Positions 41,449 to 49,011 are shown, numbered from the stretch's first letter. The stretch: DNA of 59,805 bases from Petrachloros mirabilis ULC683 (GCF_009939295.1 NZ_WVIC01000015.1:1-59805), one strand, 5' to 3'. Program-made: numbers and translations. Notes: generated by a model from the letters alone, not told the origin.

Positions 41449-43679
41449 TGGTAAAGCGACCGGAAGTCCGCGAGATTGCCACCACTGGGGACGGGCGTGA
41501 TATTACTCGCCCTTTTATTGGCCCGCTCCTAGAGAGCCAGGACAAGATCCTCTGGAGCAAGGGCGGCGGCAATCTGGAGGTCTACGAGAAAGTCTTGCAA
41601 GACGACCAGGTCTACGCTGTCTTTCAGCAGCGGCGTCTGGCTGTGGTTTCGACCGAATGGGATGTGCTGCCGGGGGGCGACAAACGGCTGGATATTAAGG
41701 CGGCTGATGCCCTGCGGGATAATCTCAAGGCGCTATATTTTGATGCAATTTGCGATCGCATGCTTTACGGCATTTTCTACGGTTACGCCGTGGGCGAGTG
41801 CCTGTGGGGGTTGACAGATGGCAAGGTGGAGCTGGTCGATGTCAAAGTGCGGAAGCAGCGCCGATTCAAGTTTGGCCGGGAGGGCGACCTGCGACTCCTG
41901 ACCATGCAGCAGCCGGTGGGCGAAACCCTGCCGCCGCGTAAGTTTTGGTATTTTGCGACGGGAGCCGACAACAGCGACGACCCCTACGGGATTGGCCTGG
42001 GTCACTGGCTATACTGGCCGGTTTTTTTCAAGCGCAATGGCATCAAGTTTTGGCTGATTTTTCTGGATAAATTCGGCATGCCCACCGGGGTGGGCAAGTA
42101 CCAGCCAGGGGCGACCGAGGACGAAAAGCGCAAGCTTTTGCAGGCCGTGCAAGCCCTGCAAACCGATAGCGGCATCATTCTGCCCGAGGGGATGCTGATT
42201 GAGCTCCTAGAAGCCAGTCGCAGCGGCACCACAGATTACGCTGAGCTGCTCGACAAGATGGATAAGGCGATCAGCAAGGTGGTTCTGGGGCAAACGATGA
42301 CCACTGACGAGGGCGGCAGCCTGGCTCAGTCTCAGACTCACCTGACTGTGCGCCAAGACATCGTGAAGGCGGACAGCGACCTGCTCTGCCAGTCGTTCAA
42401 CGCGGGGCCTGCGCGGTGGCTGACGGACTGGAATTTCCCTGGCGCAGCTTACCCACAAGTCTGGCGGCGACTGAATGAGGAAGAGGATCTCAATGAGCGG
42501 GTGCAGCGCGACCAGGCGCTGTACGCAATGGGTTGGCAGATTCGAGAGGAGGCGCTACCCGAAATCTACGGCGATGATTATGAGCGCAAGCCCGAGGAGG
42601 TAATGCCGCAGCCTGGAGCTGAGGCCGGTGCTCAGCCCTCAGCAGAGGAGGAAGGGGAGTATAACCCCGACCCTTTTGAGCCTCAGGATTTTTCTGAGTG
42701 GTGGAATCCCGACCCCTTTGCGCCGGAGTTTGCCCAGGCGAAGGGGCCAAAGATGCCCAGATGCACCCGTGGCTACCCATGTGGAGCGAGCTGCCAGCGC
42801 ACGGGAAATAAGTGCCGAAATCCGCTGGATGACCAGGCTGGAGATTACGCAAGCTGGCTGAGCCAGCAGGTGGCGGCTGGGGCGAGCTTGTCGCCAGCGC
42901 ATCAGGCGGATGCTGATACCCTGGGGACGGCGGGGGGGGATGGCGAGCCGCCAGCGCAGGCTCAGGCCGTAAAGCTCCCTCAGGGCCACAGTGTTTCGCT
43001 GCACGGAGCTGCAAGCCAGACCGAGATTGAGCAAGCACTCAATGATCTGACGACGGACGACAATCGTCAAAACCTGAGGCGGCTTAGCAATTTTATTGAG
43101 GCAGAGGGAATCCAGGCGATTGTTTACGGCGATCGCGAGTTAATGACCGCAGACGATCTAAAAGCTGTTTATGCGATCGTCGATAAAACAGTTGGGCTGC
43201 CAGAAAACCCGACGGCTTTTGGTGCTGGCGGGTACACAAACGTCATGGGCAATTACATTGTCGTGAGCCACGATTCAGGCGGGTTTACGGCTCATCGAAG
43301 CAACCCACTAGGGGCGGTTGATCGGGTCAAGTCGGGTCTCTTCGAGGCGACAGAAGTCAATTCTGGCGGGATTTTGCAGCGCACCATTGGCCGACCAGGG
43401 ACCGGAGAGGTGGTCTACCTGCACGAAATGGGGCACCAGATCCATTACATGACAGTACCGATCGACGACAAAGGCAATAGGCTGCCAAAGGCCAAAGGAG
43501 GACGCCTTTCTAACGCTCAGCCCTGGCGGGGCAAACAGGTAAGCGAATATAGCAAAACGGATTACCTCGAATCATTCGCCGAGGCATTTGTGGCCTACAC
43601 TCTGGCTCCTTCGGATTACAGGGCTTTCGACCGAAAAGGATATGATCAAATTGATAAAATCATGAGTCGCTATGACTAA
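41448..43679 (+). CDS. Portal protein (DUF935) fused to a zinc metallopeptidase domain
   Basis: Residues 1-400 are the Mu gp29/DUF935 portal (DDQVYAVFQQRRLAVVSTEW, GIGLGHWLYWPVFFKRNGIK, VVLGQTMTTDEGGSLAQSQT). After an acidic linker comes a cysteine knuckle (CTRGYPCGASCQRTGNKC, about 436-453) and then a C-terminal domain with HEMGH at 659-663 and YLESFAEAFVAY, which supplies a third zinc ligand: a gluzincin-like protease. Normal DUF935 portals are about 500 residues and end with a helical tail; here that tail is found on a separate gene at 43924. The metallopeptidase is probably carried in the virion. Confidence 0.88.
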   Translation: MVKRPEVREIATTGDGRDITRPFIGPLLESQDKILWSKGGGNLEVYEKVLQDDQVYAVFQQRRLAVVSTEWDVLPGGDKRLDIKAADALRDNLKALYFDAICDRMLYGIFYGYAVGECLWGLTDGKVELVDVKVRKQRRFKFGREGDLRLLTMQQPVGETLPPRKFWYFATGADNSDDPYGIGLGHWLYWPVFFKRNGIKFWLIFLDKFGMPTGVGKYQPGATEDEKRKLLQAVQALQTDSGIILPEGMLIELLEASRSGTTDYAELLDKMDKAISKVVLGQTMTTDEGGSLAQSQTHLTVRQDIVKADSDLLCQSFNAGPARWLTDWNFPGAAYPQVWRRLNEEEDLNERVQRDQALYAMGWQIREEALPEIYGDDYERKPEEVMPQPGAEAGAQPSAEEEGEYNPDPFEPQDFSEWWNPDPFAPEFAQAKGPKMPRCTRGYPCGASCQRTGNKCRNPLDDQAGDYASWLSQQVAAGASLSPAHQADADTLGTAGGDGEPPAQAQAVKLPQGHSVSLHGAASQTEIEQALNDLTTDDNRQNLRRLSNFIEAEGIQAIVYGDRELMTADDLKAVYAIVDKTVGLPENPTAFGAGGYTNVMGNYIVVSHDSGGFTAHRSNPLGAVDRVKSGLFEATEVNSGGILQRTIGRPGTGEVVYLHEMGHQIHYMTVPIDDKGNRLPKAKGGRLSNAQPWRGKQVSEYSKTDYLESFAEAFVAYTLAPSDYRAFDRKGYDQIDKIMSRYD

Positions 43680-43905
43680 AACTGCCGCAGAAGCCAAGGA
43701 CGAGATGGTCACCCTGATTCGATCTGGGGGGAGATCGCGAGAGGATTGGCTGAGATTGCAGGCTGCGATCTCAGAATACGGAGATCAGGAGCCACTCCTA
43801 AAGGAGTTGCCAGAGGCGTTTATCGCCAGTTCCCTGGGCATGGATTTTTTGCGGGCAGACGAACCCGCAACAGACGCCAAGCCGGGCAAGAGATCGCGAT
43901 CCTGA
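43672..43905 (+). CDS. Small protein coupled to the portal-protease gene
   Basis: The 77-residue acidic/helical protein (TAAEAKDEMVTLIRSGGRSR, LLKELPEAFIASSLGMDFLR) starts inside the portal stop. Position directly behind the protease domain suggests a cognate inhibitor or immunity protein, but there is no homology evidence. Confidence 0.5.
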   Translation: MTKTAAEAKDEMVTLIRSGGRSREDWLRLQAAISEYGDQEPLLKELPEAFIASSLGMDFLRADEPATDAKPGKRSRS

Positions 43906-43923
43906 TAGCAGAGAGATTCCAAG

Positions 43924-44445
43924 GTGCTCAAAACCCTCCCAGATAAGGCTACCCCCGAGCAAATCACTGGCGTTGCCCGTTATCTCATTCAGCTCTACTA
44001 TCGACAACCTCAAGGCGTGGTTGTCGATAGTATCGAACCCTTTAATGGGGGCATTAAGGGCCAATTCAAAGACGCAGGCACCCCCAGCAAGATCTTCCGC
44101 TACGAAATGACCCAGGTCGTCGGCAAATGGGTCCTTGAGTATTGGCCGATCGCAGGCGTTGAAGACGAGGAACCCGAAGACTCCGGCGACTTCGCCGAAC
44201 CCGACGAACCCGACATCATTGACCAATACACCGAGCAAGTCCGCCACCAAGCAGGCCCCATCATCGCTCGCTGGACAGAGCAGATCCGCGCCCTGGCCGA
44301 AGGAGCGCCCGACCTCCCCAGCTTCGCCGAGCAGCTCTACGATCTTTATCCCGAGTTACAAGGCGCTGAGCTGCAAGAAATCATGGAGCGAGCCATGCTG
44401 GCCGCCAGTCTCGCCGGAGCATACGAAGCCCAGGAGGGCGAGTAA
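43924..44445 (+). CDS. Separated portal C-terminus joined to an unrelated N-terminal domain
   Basis: The last 65 residues (GPIIARWTEQIRALAEGAPD, SFAEQLYDLYPELQGAELQE, RAMLAASLAGAYEA) match the helical end of DUF935 portal proteins, which normally precedes MuF directly, as here. The first 80 residues (ITGVARYLIQLYYRQPQGVV, FKDAGTPSKIFRYEMTQVVG) are a different small domain. Together with the upstream fusion this indicates that the portal gene was interrupted. Start is a GTG. Confidence 0.7.
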   Translation: MLKTLPDKATPEQITGVARYLIQLYYRQPQGVVVDSIEPFNGGIKGQFKDAGTPSKIFRYEMTQVVGKWVLEYWPIAGVEDEEPEDSGDFAEPDEPDIIDQYTEQVRHQAGPIIARWTEQIRALAEGAPDLPSFAEQLYDLYPELQGAELQEIMERAMLAASLAGAYEAQEGE

Positions 44446-45974
44446 TGCCTGTCGATGAGACCTTTCGCCGCTTGCCCTTTGATCAAGCCATTGATTTTTT
44501 TGCCGACAAAATCAACGTCGATACCGAGGGTTGGCGCGACATCTGGCAAGAGGAGCATGACGTGGCCTTTATGGTGGCCGGAGCCAAGGGTCAGGTGCTG
44601 GCCGACTTTCGTGATGCCGTGGACCGGGTAATTGCCGAGGGCGGAACCCGGAAGGAATTTTTGGATGACTTTGACCGCATCGTCGCCAACCACGGCTGGG
44701 ACTATCATGGCGGGCGAGAGTGGCGCGCGAATTTAATTTATGGGACTAACTTGAGAACTTCTTACGCTGCGGCTCGGTATGGGCAGATGAGCAGCCCAGC
44801 CATGATCAAAGCGCGACCCTACTGGCAGTGGCGACATGGCGACTCACGAGCGCCCCGCCCGCTGCACCTGGCGCTGGATCAGCAGGTGTTTCCGGCCACC
44901 TCCGAATTTTGGCGCTCCATGTACCCTCCTAGTGGGTGGGGCTGTAAGTGCCGCGTGGTAAGCCTTTCGAGCCGTGATCTCGACAGAATGGGTCTCAAGG
45001 TCGAGGAGCCCCCGCAAATGGACAGCTTGATGACGGTTAAGGACGATCGCAACCAAGATGCTCAGGTGCGAGTACAGGCTGAAGAGGGCTGGGGCTATGC
45101 GCCTGGGGCAGCTCCAGAGCCCACCCGCCAGCGGGCGCGCCAAAAAATCTTTGACCGCTTCCCGCAGCCCCTGCAAGGGAAGATCTTGGCCGATCTAGTT
45201 AAGCAGGGCAAAAAATTTGATGCGGGATTTTCGCAGCGGGTCGGCGAACCCTTTGATCGCTTCTTGGCTGCCAAGGCCGAATTCGATCAAGCTGAGCTTG
45301 GGGCAGACTCGGCAAGACTGGCAGCCGCCACAACTGCCCTAGAAGCGCTGCGAGATGAATCCCTGGAACTGGGCCAGTCCTTTCGCTCAGAGCTGCTGGG
45401 CCGCTCCAAAGTCTCGCGAGCTCAGGCTTTGTTGCAGGCTCGACAATCTCTCAAGGGCGTCCTCGGCCTGCCCAAGCAGGCGCTGCAAGATCTCGCAGAT
45501 ATAATCCAGTTGACTCAAGGTCAAATTCAGCCCCCGCCGCAAATCCGCCGCACGGCGGATGAGAGGTCCTATACCAGCGGGAACGCAATTTTCTTGGGGC
45601 AAGACATCCGCAGACTTTCTGACGGTGAGTATGACCCGACGACCATCTACCACGAAATGGGGCACTTTTTGGAGGATGGTATTAACGCTCAGCGAAATAA
45701 GGCCGCGACGCTGGAGTTTCTCAAAACCAAGGCAACTGGGGAGACTGCCTCTTTGCGGTCAATCACCGGATCGAAGCACTACGAGGATACAGAGCAGGCT
45801 TACCCGGATCATTATCTCGATCCGTATGTGGGAAGATTTTATCCAGATGGCTCAACTGAAGTAACCAGTGTTGGGCTTGAGCAATTTGCCTATCCGGGGC
45901 GGATCGTTCAGTTTGCGGCAATGCAACCACAACACTTTCAGTTGATGCTGGCAATTTTGGAGGGCTCACCGTGA
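44445..45974 (+). CDS. MuF head morphogenesis protein fused to a zinc metallopeptidase
   Basis: Residues 1-200 are a Mu gpF/gp30-like domain: RANLIYGTNLRTSYAAARYG, RPLHLALDQQVFPATSEFW and PPSGWGCKCRVVSL. MuF proteins are packaged in the head and can carry toxin domains into the next host. The C-terminal domain has HEMGH at 403-407 and, later, DPYVGRFYPDGSTEVTSVGL, giving a third acidic ligand. This arrangement (HExxH ... (S/T)E) differs from the protease on the portal. Likely role: cleavage of a host protein after injection, or virion maturation. Confidence 0.88.
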   Translation: MPVDETFRRLPFDQAIDFFADKINVDTEGWRDIWQEEHDVAFMVAGAKGQVLADFRDAVDRVIAEGGTRKEFLDDFDRIVANHGWDYHGGREWRANLIYGTNLRTSYAAARYGQMSSPAMIKARPYWQWRHGDSRAPRPLHLALDQQVFPATSEFWRSMYPPSGWGCKCRVVSLSSRDLDRMGLKVEEPPQMDSLMTVKDDRNQDAQVRVQAEEGWGYAPGAAPEPTRQRARQKIFDRFPQPLQGKILADLVKQGKKFDAGFSQRVGEPFDRFLAAKAEFDQAELGADSARLAAATTALEALRDESLELGQSFRSELLGRSKVSRAQALLQARQSLKGVLGLPKQALQDLADIIQLTQGQIQPPPQIRRTADERSYTSGNAIFLGQDIRRLSDGEYDPTTIYHEMGHFLEDGINAQRNKAATLEFLKTKATGETASLRSITGSKHYEDTEQAYPDHYLDPYVGRFYPDGSTEVTSVGLEQFAYPGRIVQFAAMQPQHFQLMLAILEGSP

Positions 45975-46285
45975 TTGTGATTGAATTAGGAGCCAGCCAG
46001 GTGCGACTGCTCGGCACGAGCGCCCCGCTGGAGCGTGGAAAAATGGAGTGGGGCGATCTCGCCCTGGAGCGGCGCTTTCGCTCTGTCCCTCGTTTCGATC
46101 CGTGGGGGCGCAATTTTTACAGCCCCCTCGACGACGGCAACAACCCTATATACTGCGATGGTGTTTCGTTTGCCCATGCCCTCGGAGTTTTTGCCCGCGA
46201 GCAAGGACTGAGCCTGCGAATAATTGAGGGTGAGTCGCTGACCCGCAGGCCACCCAATCGCCCTGGAGCAAAATACGATGGCTAG
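45971..46285 (+). CDS. Unknown protein coupled to MuF-protease
   Basis: The 104-residue product begins at a GTG overlapping the MuF stop. It is beta-rich and aromatic (MIVIELGASQVRLLGTSAPL, RFDPWGRNFYSPLDDGNNPI). No domain is recognised. Its place right after a toxin-like MuF suggests an immunity or accessory protein; that remains conjecture. Confidence 0.5.
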   Translation: MIVIELGASQVRLLGTSAPLERGKMEWGDLALERRFRSVPRFDPWGRNFYSPLDDGNNPIYCDGVSFAHALGVFAREQGLSLRIIEGESLTRRPPNRPGAKYDG

Positions 46286-46733
46286 CATCACCATCACCCT
46301 TGACGCCGACCAGGCTCAGGCCGCCTTGGACGCACTACAGGCCGCCAATCTGAACCTGAGCGACGCCATGGATCAGATTGGCGAGTATATGCTCCTGCAA
46401 ACTGAGGAGCGCTTTAAGCGCCAAATTGACCCCGAGGGCAACCCCTGGGCACCGCTCAGCCCAGAGTGGCTCAAGTACAAAGAGCGCAAAAATAAGATCT
46501 TGAAGATCTTGCAGATGAACGGCGATCTGCTGCGCACTATTATTTATCAGTCTTCGCCCCGATCGGTTGAGATTGGCACCAATCGGATCTACGGCAATGT
46601 GCATCAGTTCGGCTACCAAGACTCAGCACGGGGAATCAACATCCCCGCCAGGCCATACCTAGGAGTGAGCCCCGAAGACGAAATCGAGATCGCGGCCATC
46701 CTCGAAGACTACCTGCGGGCCACGCTGCCCTAG
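46278..46733 (+). CDS. Phage virion morphogenesis protein (Mu gpG)
   Basis: The 151-residue product matches the Mu gpG/gp31 family: LNLSDAMDQIGEYMLLQTEE, RFKRQIDPEGNPWAPLSPEW, LLRTIIYQSSPRSVEIGTN, YGNVHQFGYQ and PARPYLGVSPEDE. gpG is thought to act in head-tail joining. It overlaps the previous gene by eight bases and is the last gene before the accessory unit. Confidence 0.9.
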   Translation: MASITITLDADQAQAALDALQAANLNLSDAMDQIGEYMLLQTEERFKRQIDPEGNPWAPLSPEWLKYKERKNKILKILQMNGDLLRTIIYQSSPRSVEIGTNRIYGNVHQFGYQDSARGINIPARPYLGVSPEDEIEIAAILEDYLRATLP

Positions 46734-46820
46734 CCCCTCGAAAATGCCCTGTAAGCCCCCTGAAAATTCTTCAGGCATCAGAGGGCGGCAAGAGGGGGTT
46801 CCGCGATTTTTAAACACCCC

Positions 46821-47102
46821 CTAAACACCGCTCCTGCGCAATCGATGCAGTGCCTCCAAGTGGCGCTCCAGGACCCGCACTTGTTTCCCGCGATCCAGAA
46901 GCGCCCTCAGCTCTCGATATTCCTCAAGGCCAAGGCGAGCGCACTCGCGTTTTGCCCCGTTCCACCAGCGCTTGCGATAGTGCCGCCTGCCACTGGTGCT
47001 TGTGCAGGAATCCACAGAGAAATCAGGGCGCGGAATCGCCCCTTCCGCCTTTAGGCGCTCGATGGCCGCCTCCGCCGATTTGATCTGTCGCTCAATGCTC
47101 AT
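46821..47102 (-). CDS. Leftward accessory gene in the head region, unknown
   Basis: A 93-residue, strongly basic, helical protein on the opposite strand to the structural genes: IERQIKSAEAAIERLKAEG, a basic middle (GRRHYRKRWWNGAKRECARL) and a C-terminal coiled coil. The only leftward gene in 30 kb of late DNA, it diverges from the accessory promoter at 47136. It may bind nucleic acid. No family recognised. Confidence 0.6.
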   Translation of the reverse strand: MSIERQIKSAEAAIERLKAEGAIPRPDFSVDSCTSTSGRRHYRKRWWNGAKRECARLGLEEYRELRALLDRGKQVRVLERHLEALHRLRRSGV

Positions 47103-47135
47103 GGCATCCCTCTCAAAATAAGTCTAAAAAATATC

Positions 47136-47164
47136 TTGACACATTCCGAAGGAGATGCCATATT
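47136..47164 (+). promoter_or_regulatory. Sigma-70-type promoter of the accessory unit
   Basis: TTGACA at 47136-47141, a 17-bp gap, and CATATT at 47159-47164 give a near-consensus promoter pointing right, in the middle of the head genes. Such independent promoters mark moron-type insertions expressed from the prophage. Expected start near 47171. Confidence 0.65.
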
Positions 47165-47170
47165 AGATTC

Positions 47171-47290
47171 ATCGGCCAAGCGCCGGGGGAGACAACCCGA
47201 CCGCTTGAGCTAAGTCCCAGAGGGACATGCGGGGTTGCACAAGCCCCTCGATACCGGAGGCAGACCGGGTAGGGTGAAAGGCCCAAAAAA
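47171..47290 (+). ncRNA. Putative structured leader or small RNA
   Basis: Directly after the promoter, about 120 bases without a frame can fold into consecutive hairpins: caagcg...cgcttg (47177-47207) enclosing cggg...cccg; gtccc-aga-gggac (47214-47226); gggg...cccc (47231-47247); ccgg...ccgg (47254-47268). ggcc at 47174 and 47280 could close the whole. No match to a known RNA class is recognised. It ends before the first copy of the repeated leader element. Confidence 0.45.
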
Positions 47291-47312
47291 TTTCTCGCTC
47301 ATGCTGAGCCAT

Positions 47313-47353
47313 CCAGCCGGGGGAAGATGCAAAAAGCTCCCGCCCCTTCACCT
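47313..47353 (+). repeat. Repeated leader element, copy A
   Basis: The 41-bp element (ccagccgggggaagatgc then aaaaagctcccgcccc and ttcacct) ends nine bases before the first small gene of the accessory unit. It is the most diverged of three copies. Each copy stands just upstream of a small gene and ends in a C-rich stretch, unlike a ribosome binding site. Confidence 0.7.
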
Positions 47354-47361
47354 CTACAGCC

Positions 47362-47508
47362 ATGAACGACAAGATTCCAGACGCCGCTGACATCATTTAC
47401 TGGACTCAAAAGATTTTCGAGGTAGACGAAATCACCGCAATTCAATGGCTCGACCAAGCCATTCTCCAGGGCGAGCTTGAAGCCTTGCTCTACGAATTGG
47501 GCTACTGA
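47362..47508 (+). CDS. Small acidic protein (48 aa), first gene of accessory unit
   Basis: The ATG at 47362 opens a 48-residue acidic protein, NDKIPDAADIIYWTQKIFEV then DEITAIQWLDQAILQGELEA. It is soluble and helical and has no family I know. Codon use is normal for the phage, and it lies between two copies of the repeated leader, so it is likely real despite its size. Confidence 0.6.
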   Translation: MNDKIPDAADIIYWTQKIFEVDEITAIQWLDQAILQGELEALLYELGY

Positions 47509-47520
47509 TTTCCCTCGCGT

Positions 47521-47560
47521 CCAACCGGGTGACGACGCAAAAAAAACTCCCCGCCTCCAC
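47521..47560 (+). repeat. Repeated leader element, copy B
   Basis: The first half (ccaaccgggtgacgacgc followed by A-run) is identical to copy C; the second half is a variant of the C-rich part (ctccccgcctccac). It lies 26 bp before the next small gene. Confidence 0.75.
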
Positions 47561-47585
47561 AGTTTCGCTATCCAAAATTTTGCAA

Positions 47586-47711
47586 ATGAAATTCAATCTC
47601 CTGCTCGCCGTTGTGGCGTTGCTAGGGATACTTGCCGCAGCTACAGGCGATTATCCCGCGCCCGCCCACGGACTGTACCTAATGCCCCACTCGCTTCACG
47701 GGACAAAATAA
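47586..47711 (+). CDS. Small exported or membrane protein (41 aa)
   Basis: From the ATG at 47586: KFNLLLAVVALLGILAAATG then a short polar tail. The N-terminus is a membrane anchor or signal peptide. Its stop overlaps the next start (TAATG). Similar tiny membrane proteins are common in phage morons. Unknown function. Confidence 0.5.
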   Translation: MKFNLLLAVVALLGILAAATGDYPAPAHGLYLMPHSLHGTK

Positions 47712-47866
47712 TGTCAATCAAAACCTTTGTTATCATGTTCGCCGTTCAGGCGGGGCTGCTCACCGCAATCGTCGCCCCCCTGTGCCACGAGTATCTCAAA
47801 GCCGCCGCCAGCCGCGATGCCGCCGCTGAGCGCGTTCAGGAAATCAAAGATCAGCTTAATAAATAA
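47711..47866 (+). CDS. Small membrane protein (51 aa)
   Basis: A 51-residue protein with one N-terminal membrane span (FVIMFAVQAGLLTAIVAPLC) and a charged helix (SRDAAAERVQEIKDQLNK). It is coupled by TAATG to the preceding tiny gene, suggesting the two act as a pair, for example as membrane toxin or holin/antiholin partners (inference). Confidence 0.55.
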   Translation: MSIKTFVIMFAVQAGLLTAIVAPLCHEYLKAAASRDAAAERVQEIKDQLNK

Positions 47867-47876
47867 TCTCCAACGT

Positions 47877-47916
47877 CCAACCGGGTGACGACGCAAAAGC
47901 CCCCGCCCCTTCACCT
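47877..47916 (+). repeat. Repeated leader element, copy C
   Basis: This 40-bp copy (ccaaccgggtgacgacgc then aaaagcccccgcccc and ttcacct) lies 20 bp before the next gene. Within it gggtga can pair with tcacct to form a hairpin. Confidence 0.75.
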
Positions 47917-47936
47917 ATCGCTAAACGGGAAAAATT

Positions 47937-48440
47937 ATGCTTCAAGCCGCCTTTCCAGCTCCCGCCTGGACGCTCTACGTCTTTCAGGCTTACGTCTTTG
48001 CCATCGCCTTCGTTCGCGCCTTTAGCCGCACCTACGCCCCTTTCGTCGCTGCAACCTTCATCGCAATCTGCGCCGCTACGATTGACTTCGGCTACGAAAC
48101 TGCTGATTGCTTCTACGGCCATTACGAAGTCTGGATGGCTGCCACTACCCCCCCCATACCCGTCGAGTGCACTGCTCAGCCCCTCGCCATCGCTGCCGCC
48201 CCCTGCGCTGGCTATCTTCCCGCCACCTCCAGCGCCCCCCGTCGTCCAGTCGCCACACCCGCTTCCCAGGCTGCCCCTCGCACCCTCGTCACACCCGCTC
48301 CCAGCTCTGCTGCCCCGCAGTTCGCCAGCCTCTCCGTTCGCGCCCTGAAGCGCTTGGCCCGAGCCGCCAAGATTCCCAATTATGGCCGCATGGCCAAAGC
48401 CGATCTGATTGTCAAGTTGTCAAGTTGGAAAGCGCCATGA
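47937..48440 (+). CDS. Membrane protein with C-terminal SAP/Rho-N-like domain
   Basis: The 167-residue product has one or two N-terminal membrane segments (AWTLYVFQAYVFAIAFVRAF, PFVAATFIAICAATI), a Pro/Ala/Ser-rich linker, and a last 35-residue domain (LSVRALKRLARAAKIPNYGR MAKADLIVKL with a break added here) typical of SAP or Rho-N motifs that bind nucleic acids. A membrane-tethered nucleic-acid-binding tail is unusual; superinfection exclusion or DNA entry control would fit but is unproven. Confidence 0.6.
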   Translation: MLQAAFPAPAWTLYVFQAYVFAIAFVRAFSRTYAPFVAATFIAICAATIDFGYETADCFYGHYEVWMAATTPPIPVECTAQPLAIAAAPCAGYLPATSSAPRRPVATPASQAAPRTLVTPAPSSAAPQFASLSVRALKRLARAAKIPNYGRMAKADLIVKLSSWKAP

Positions 48441-48931
48441 ACACAGCAACCTACAAGAACGACTTCCGCCAGTTCTGGATGGAGTCCGGGGTTTTGCAAT
48501 CGGCAGACACGGCCTCGCAAGTACCCGACGAGGTATGGGATAAGGCTTGCACCATTAGCGAGGCCGTGTCCTTCGTCCAACGCCTGGGATGTGCTGGTCG
48601 CTCGCAGCACGTCGTAGGTAGTGATTACCACGAGACGGTGTTGGCCGTCCTTCGGTTCGCGGTGGAGTGCTACGGCGAGGAGTTTCCCGAGCTGCTGCGG
48701 GGTGCCCGATCCGAGCGCCCCGATGCGGAGTGCAAGATTCTATTTGGATCCACAGATCGAGCTGTGGCCGAGCAGTACGGACCCGTGCGCAGCTACCGCA
48801 ATGTTCGCGGGCTGCGCACGGCGAGCCTGGTACTGAGCGTCGTTATGGGCGATTACAGCCAGGCCGACGAAGAGATTATTTTTTTCCCTGAAAACCGATT
48901 GGCGTGCAACAATAATTGCACCCGCGAATAA
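48437..48931 (+). CDS. Unknown soluble protein closing the accessory unit
   Basis: The 164-residue protein overlaps the previous gene by four bases. It is a mixed alpha/beta protein (FRQFWMESGVLQSADTASQV, TVLAVLRFAVECYGEEFPEL, LRTASLVLSVVMGDYSQADE) with no recognised domain or membrane span. A strong terminator follows 40 bp downstream. Confidence 0.55.
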   Translation: MNTATYKNDFRQFWMESGVLQSADTASQVPDEVWDKACTISEAVSFVQRLGCAGRSQHVVGSDYHETVLAVLRFAVECYGEEFPELLRGARSERPDAECKILFGSTDRAVAEQYGPVRSYRNVRGLRTASLVLSVVMGDYSQADEEIIFFPENRLACNNNCTRE

Positions 48932-48970
48932 ACCCCAACGCTAGCCCCTCCTAGCCTTCCAGCCTTTCCC

Positions 48971-49004
48971 AAAAGCCAGGATTCTGATAAAGATCCTGGC
49001 TTTT
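48971..49004 (+). terminator. Rho-independent terminator of the accessory unit
   Basis: A perfect 12-bp stem, aaaagccaggat and atcctggctttt, with a 10-base loop, ends in a T-run. It separates the accessory genes from the protease/scaffold gene that begins eight bases later, and is symmetric enough to act both ways. Confidence 0.85.
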
Positions 49005-49011
49005 GTGGCGT

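Noticed and set aside
42490-43070. Long leftward frames over the portal gene
   Set aside because: Shadow frames of the portal coding sequence; Pro/Arg/Ser-rich with no family match.
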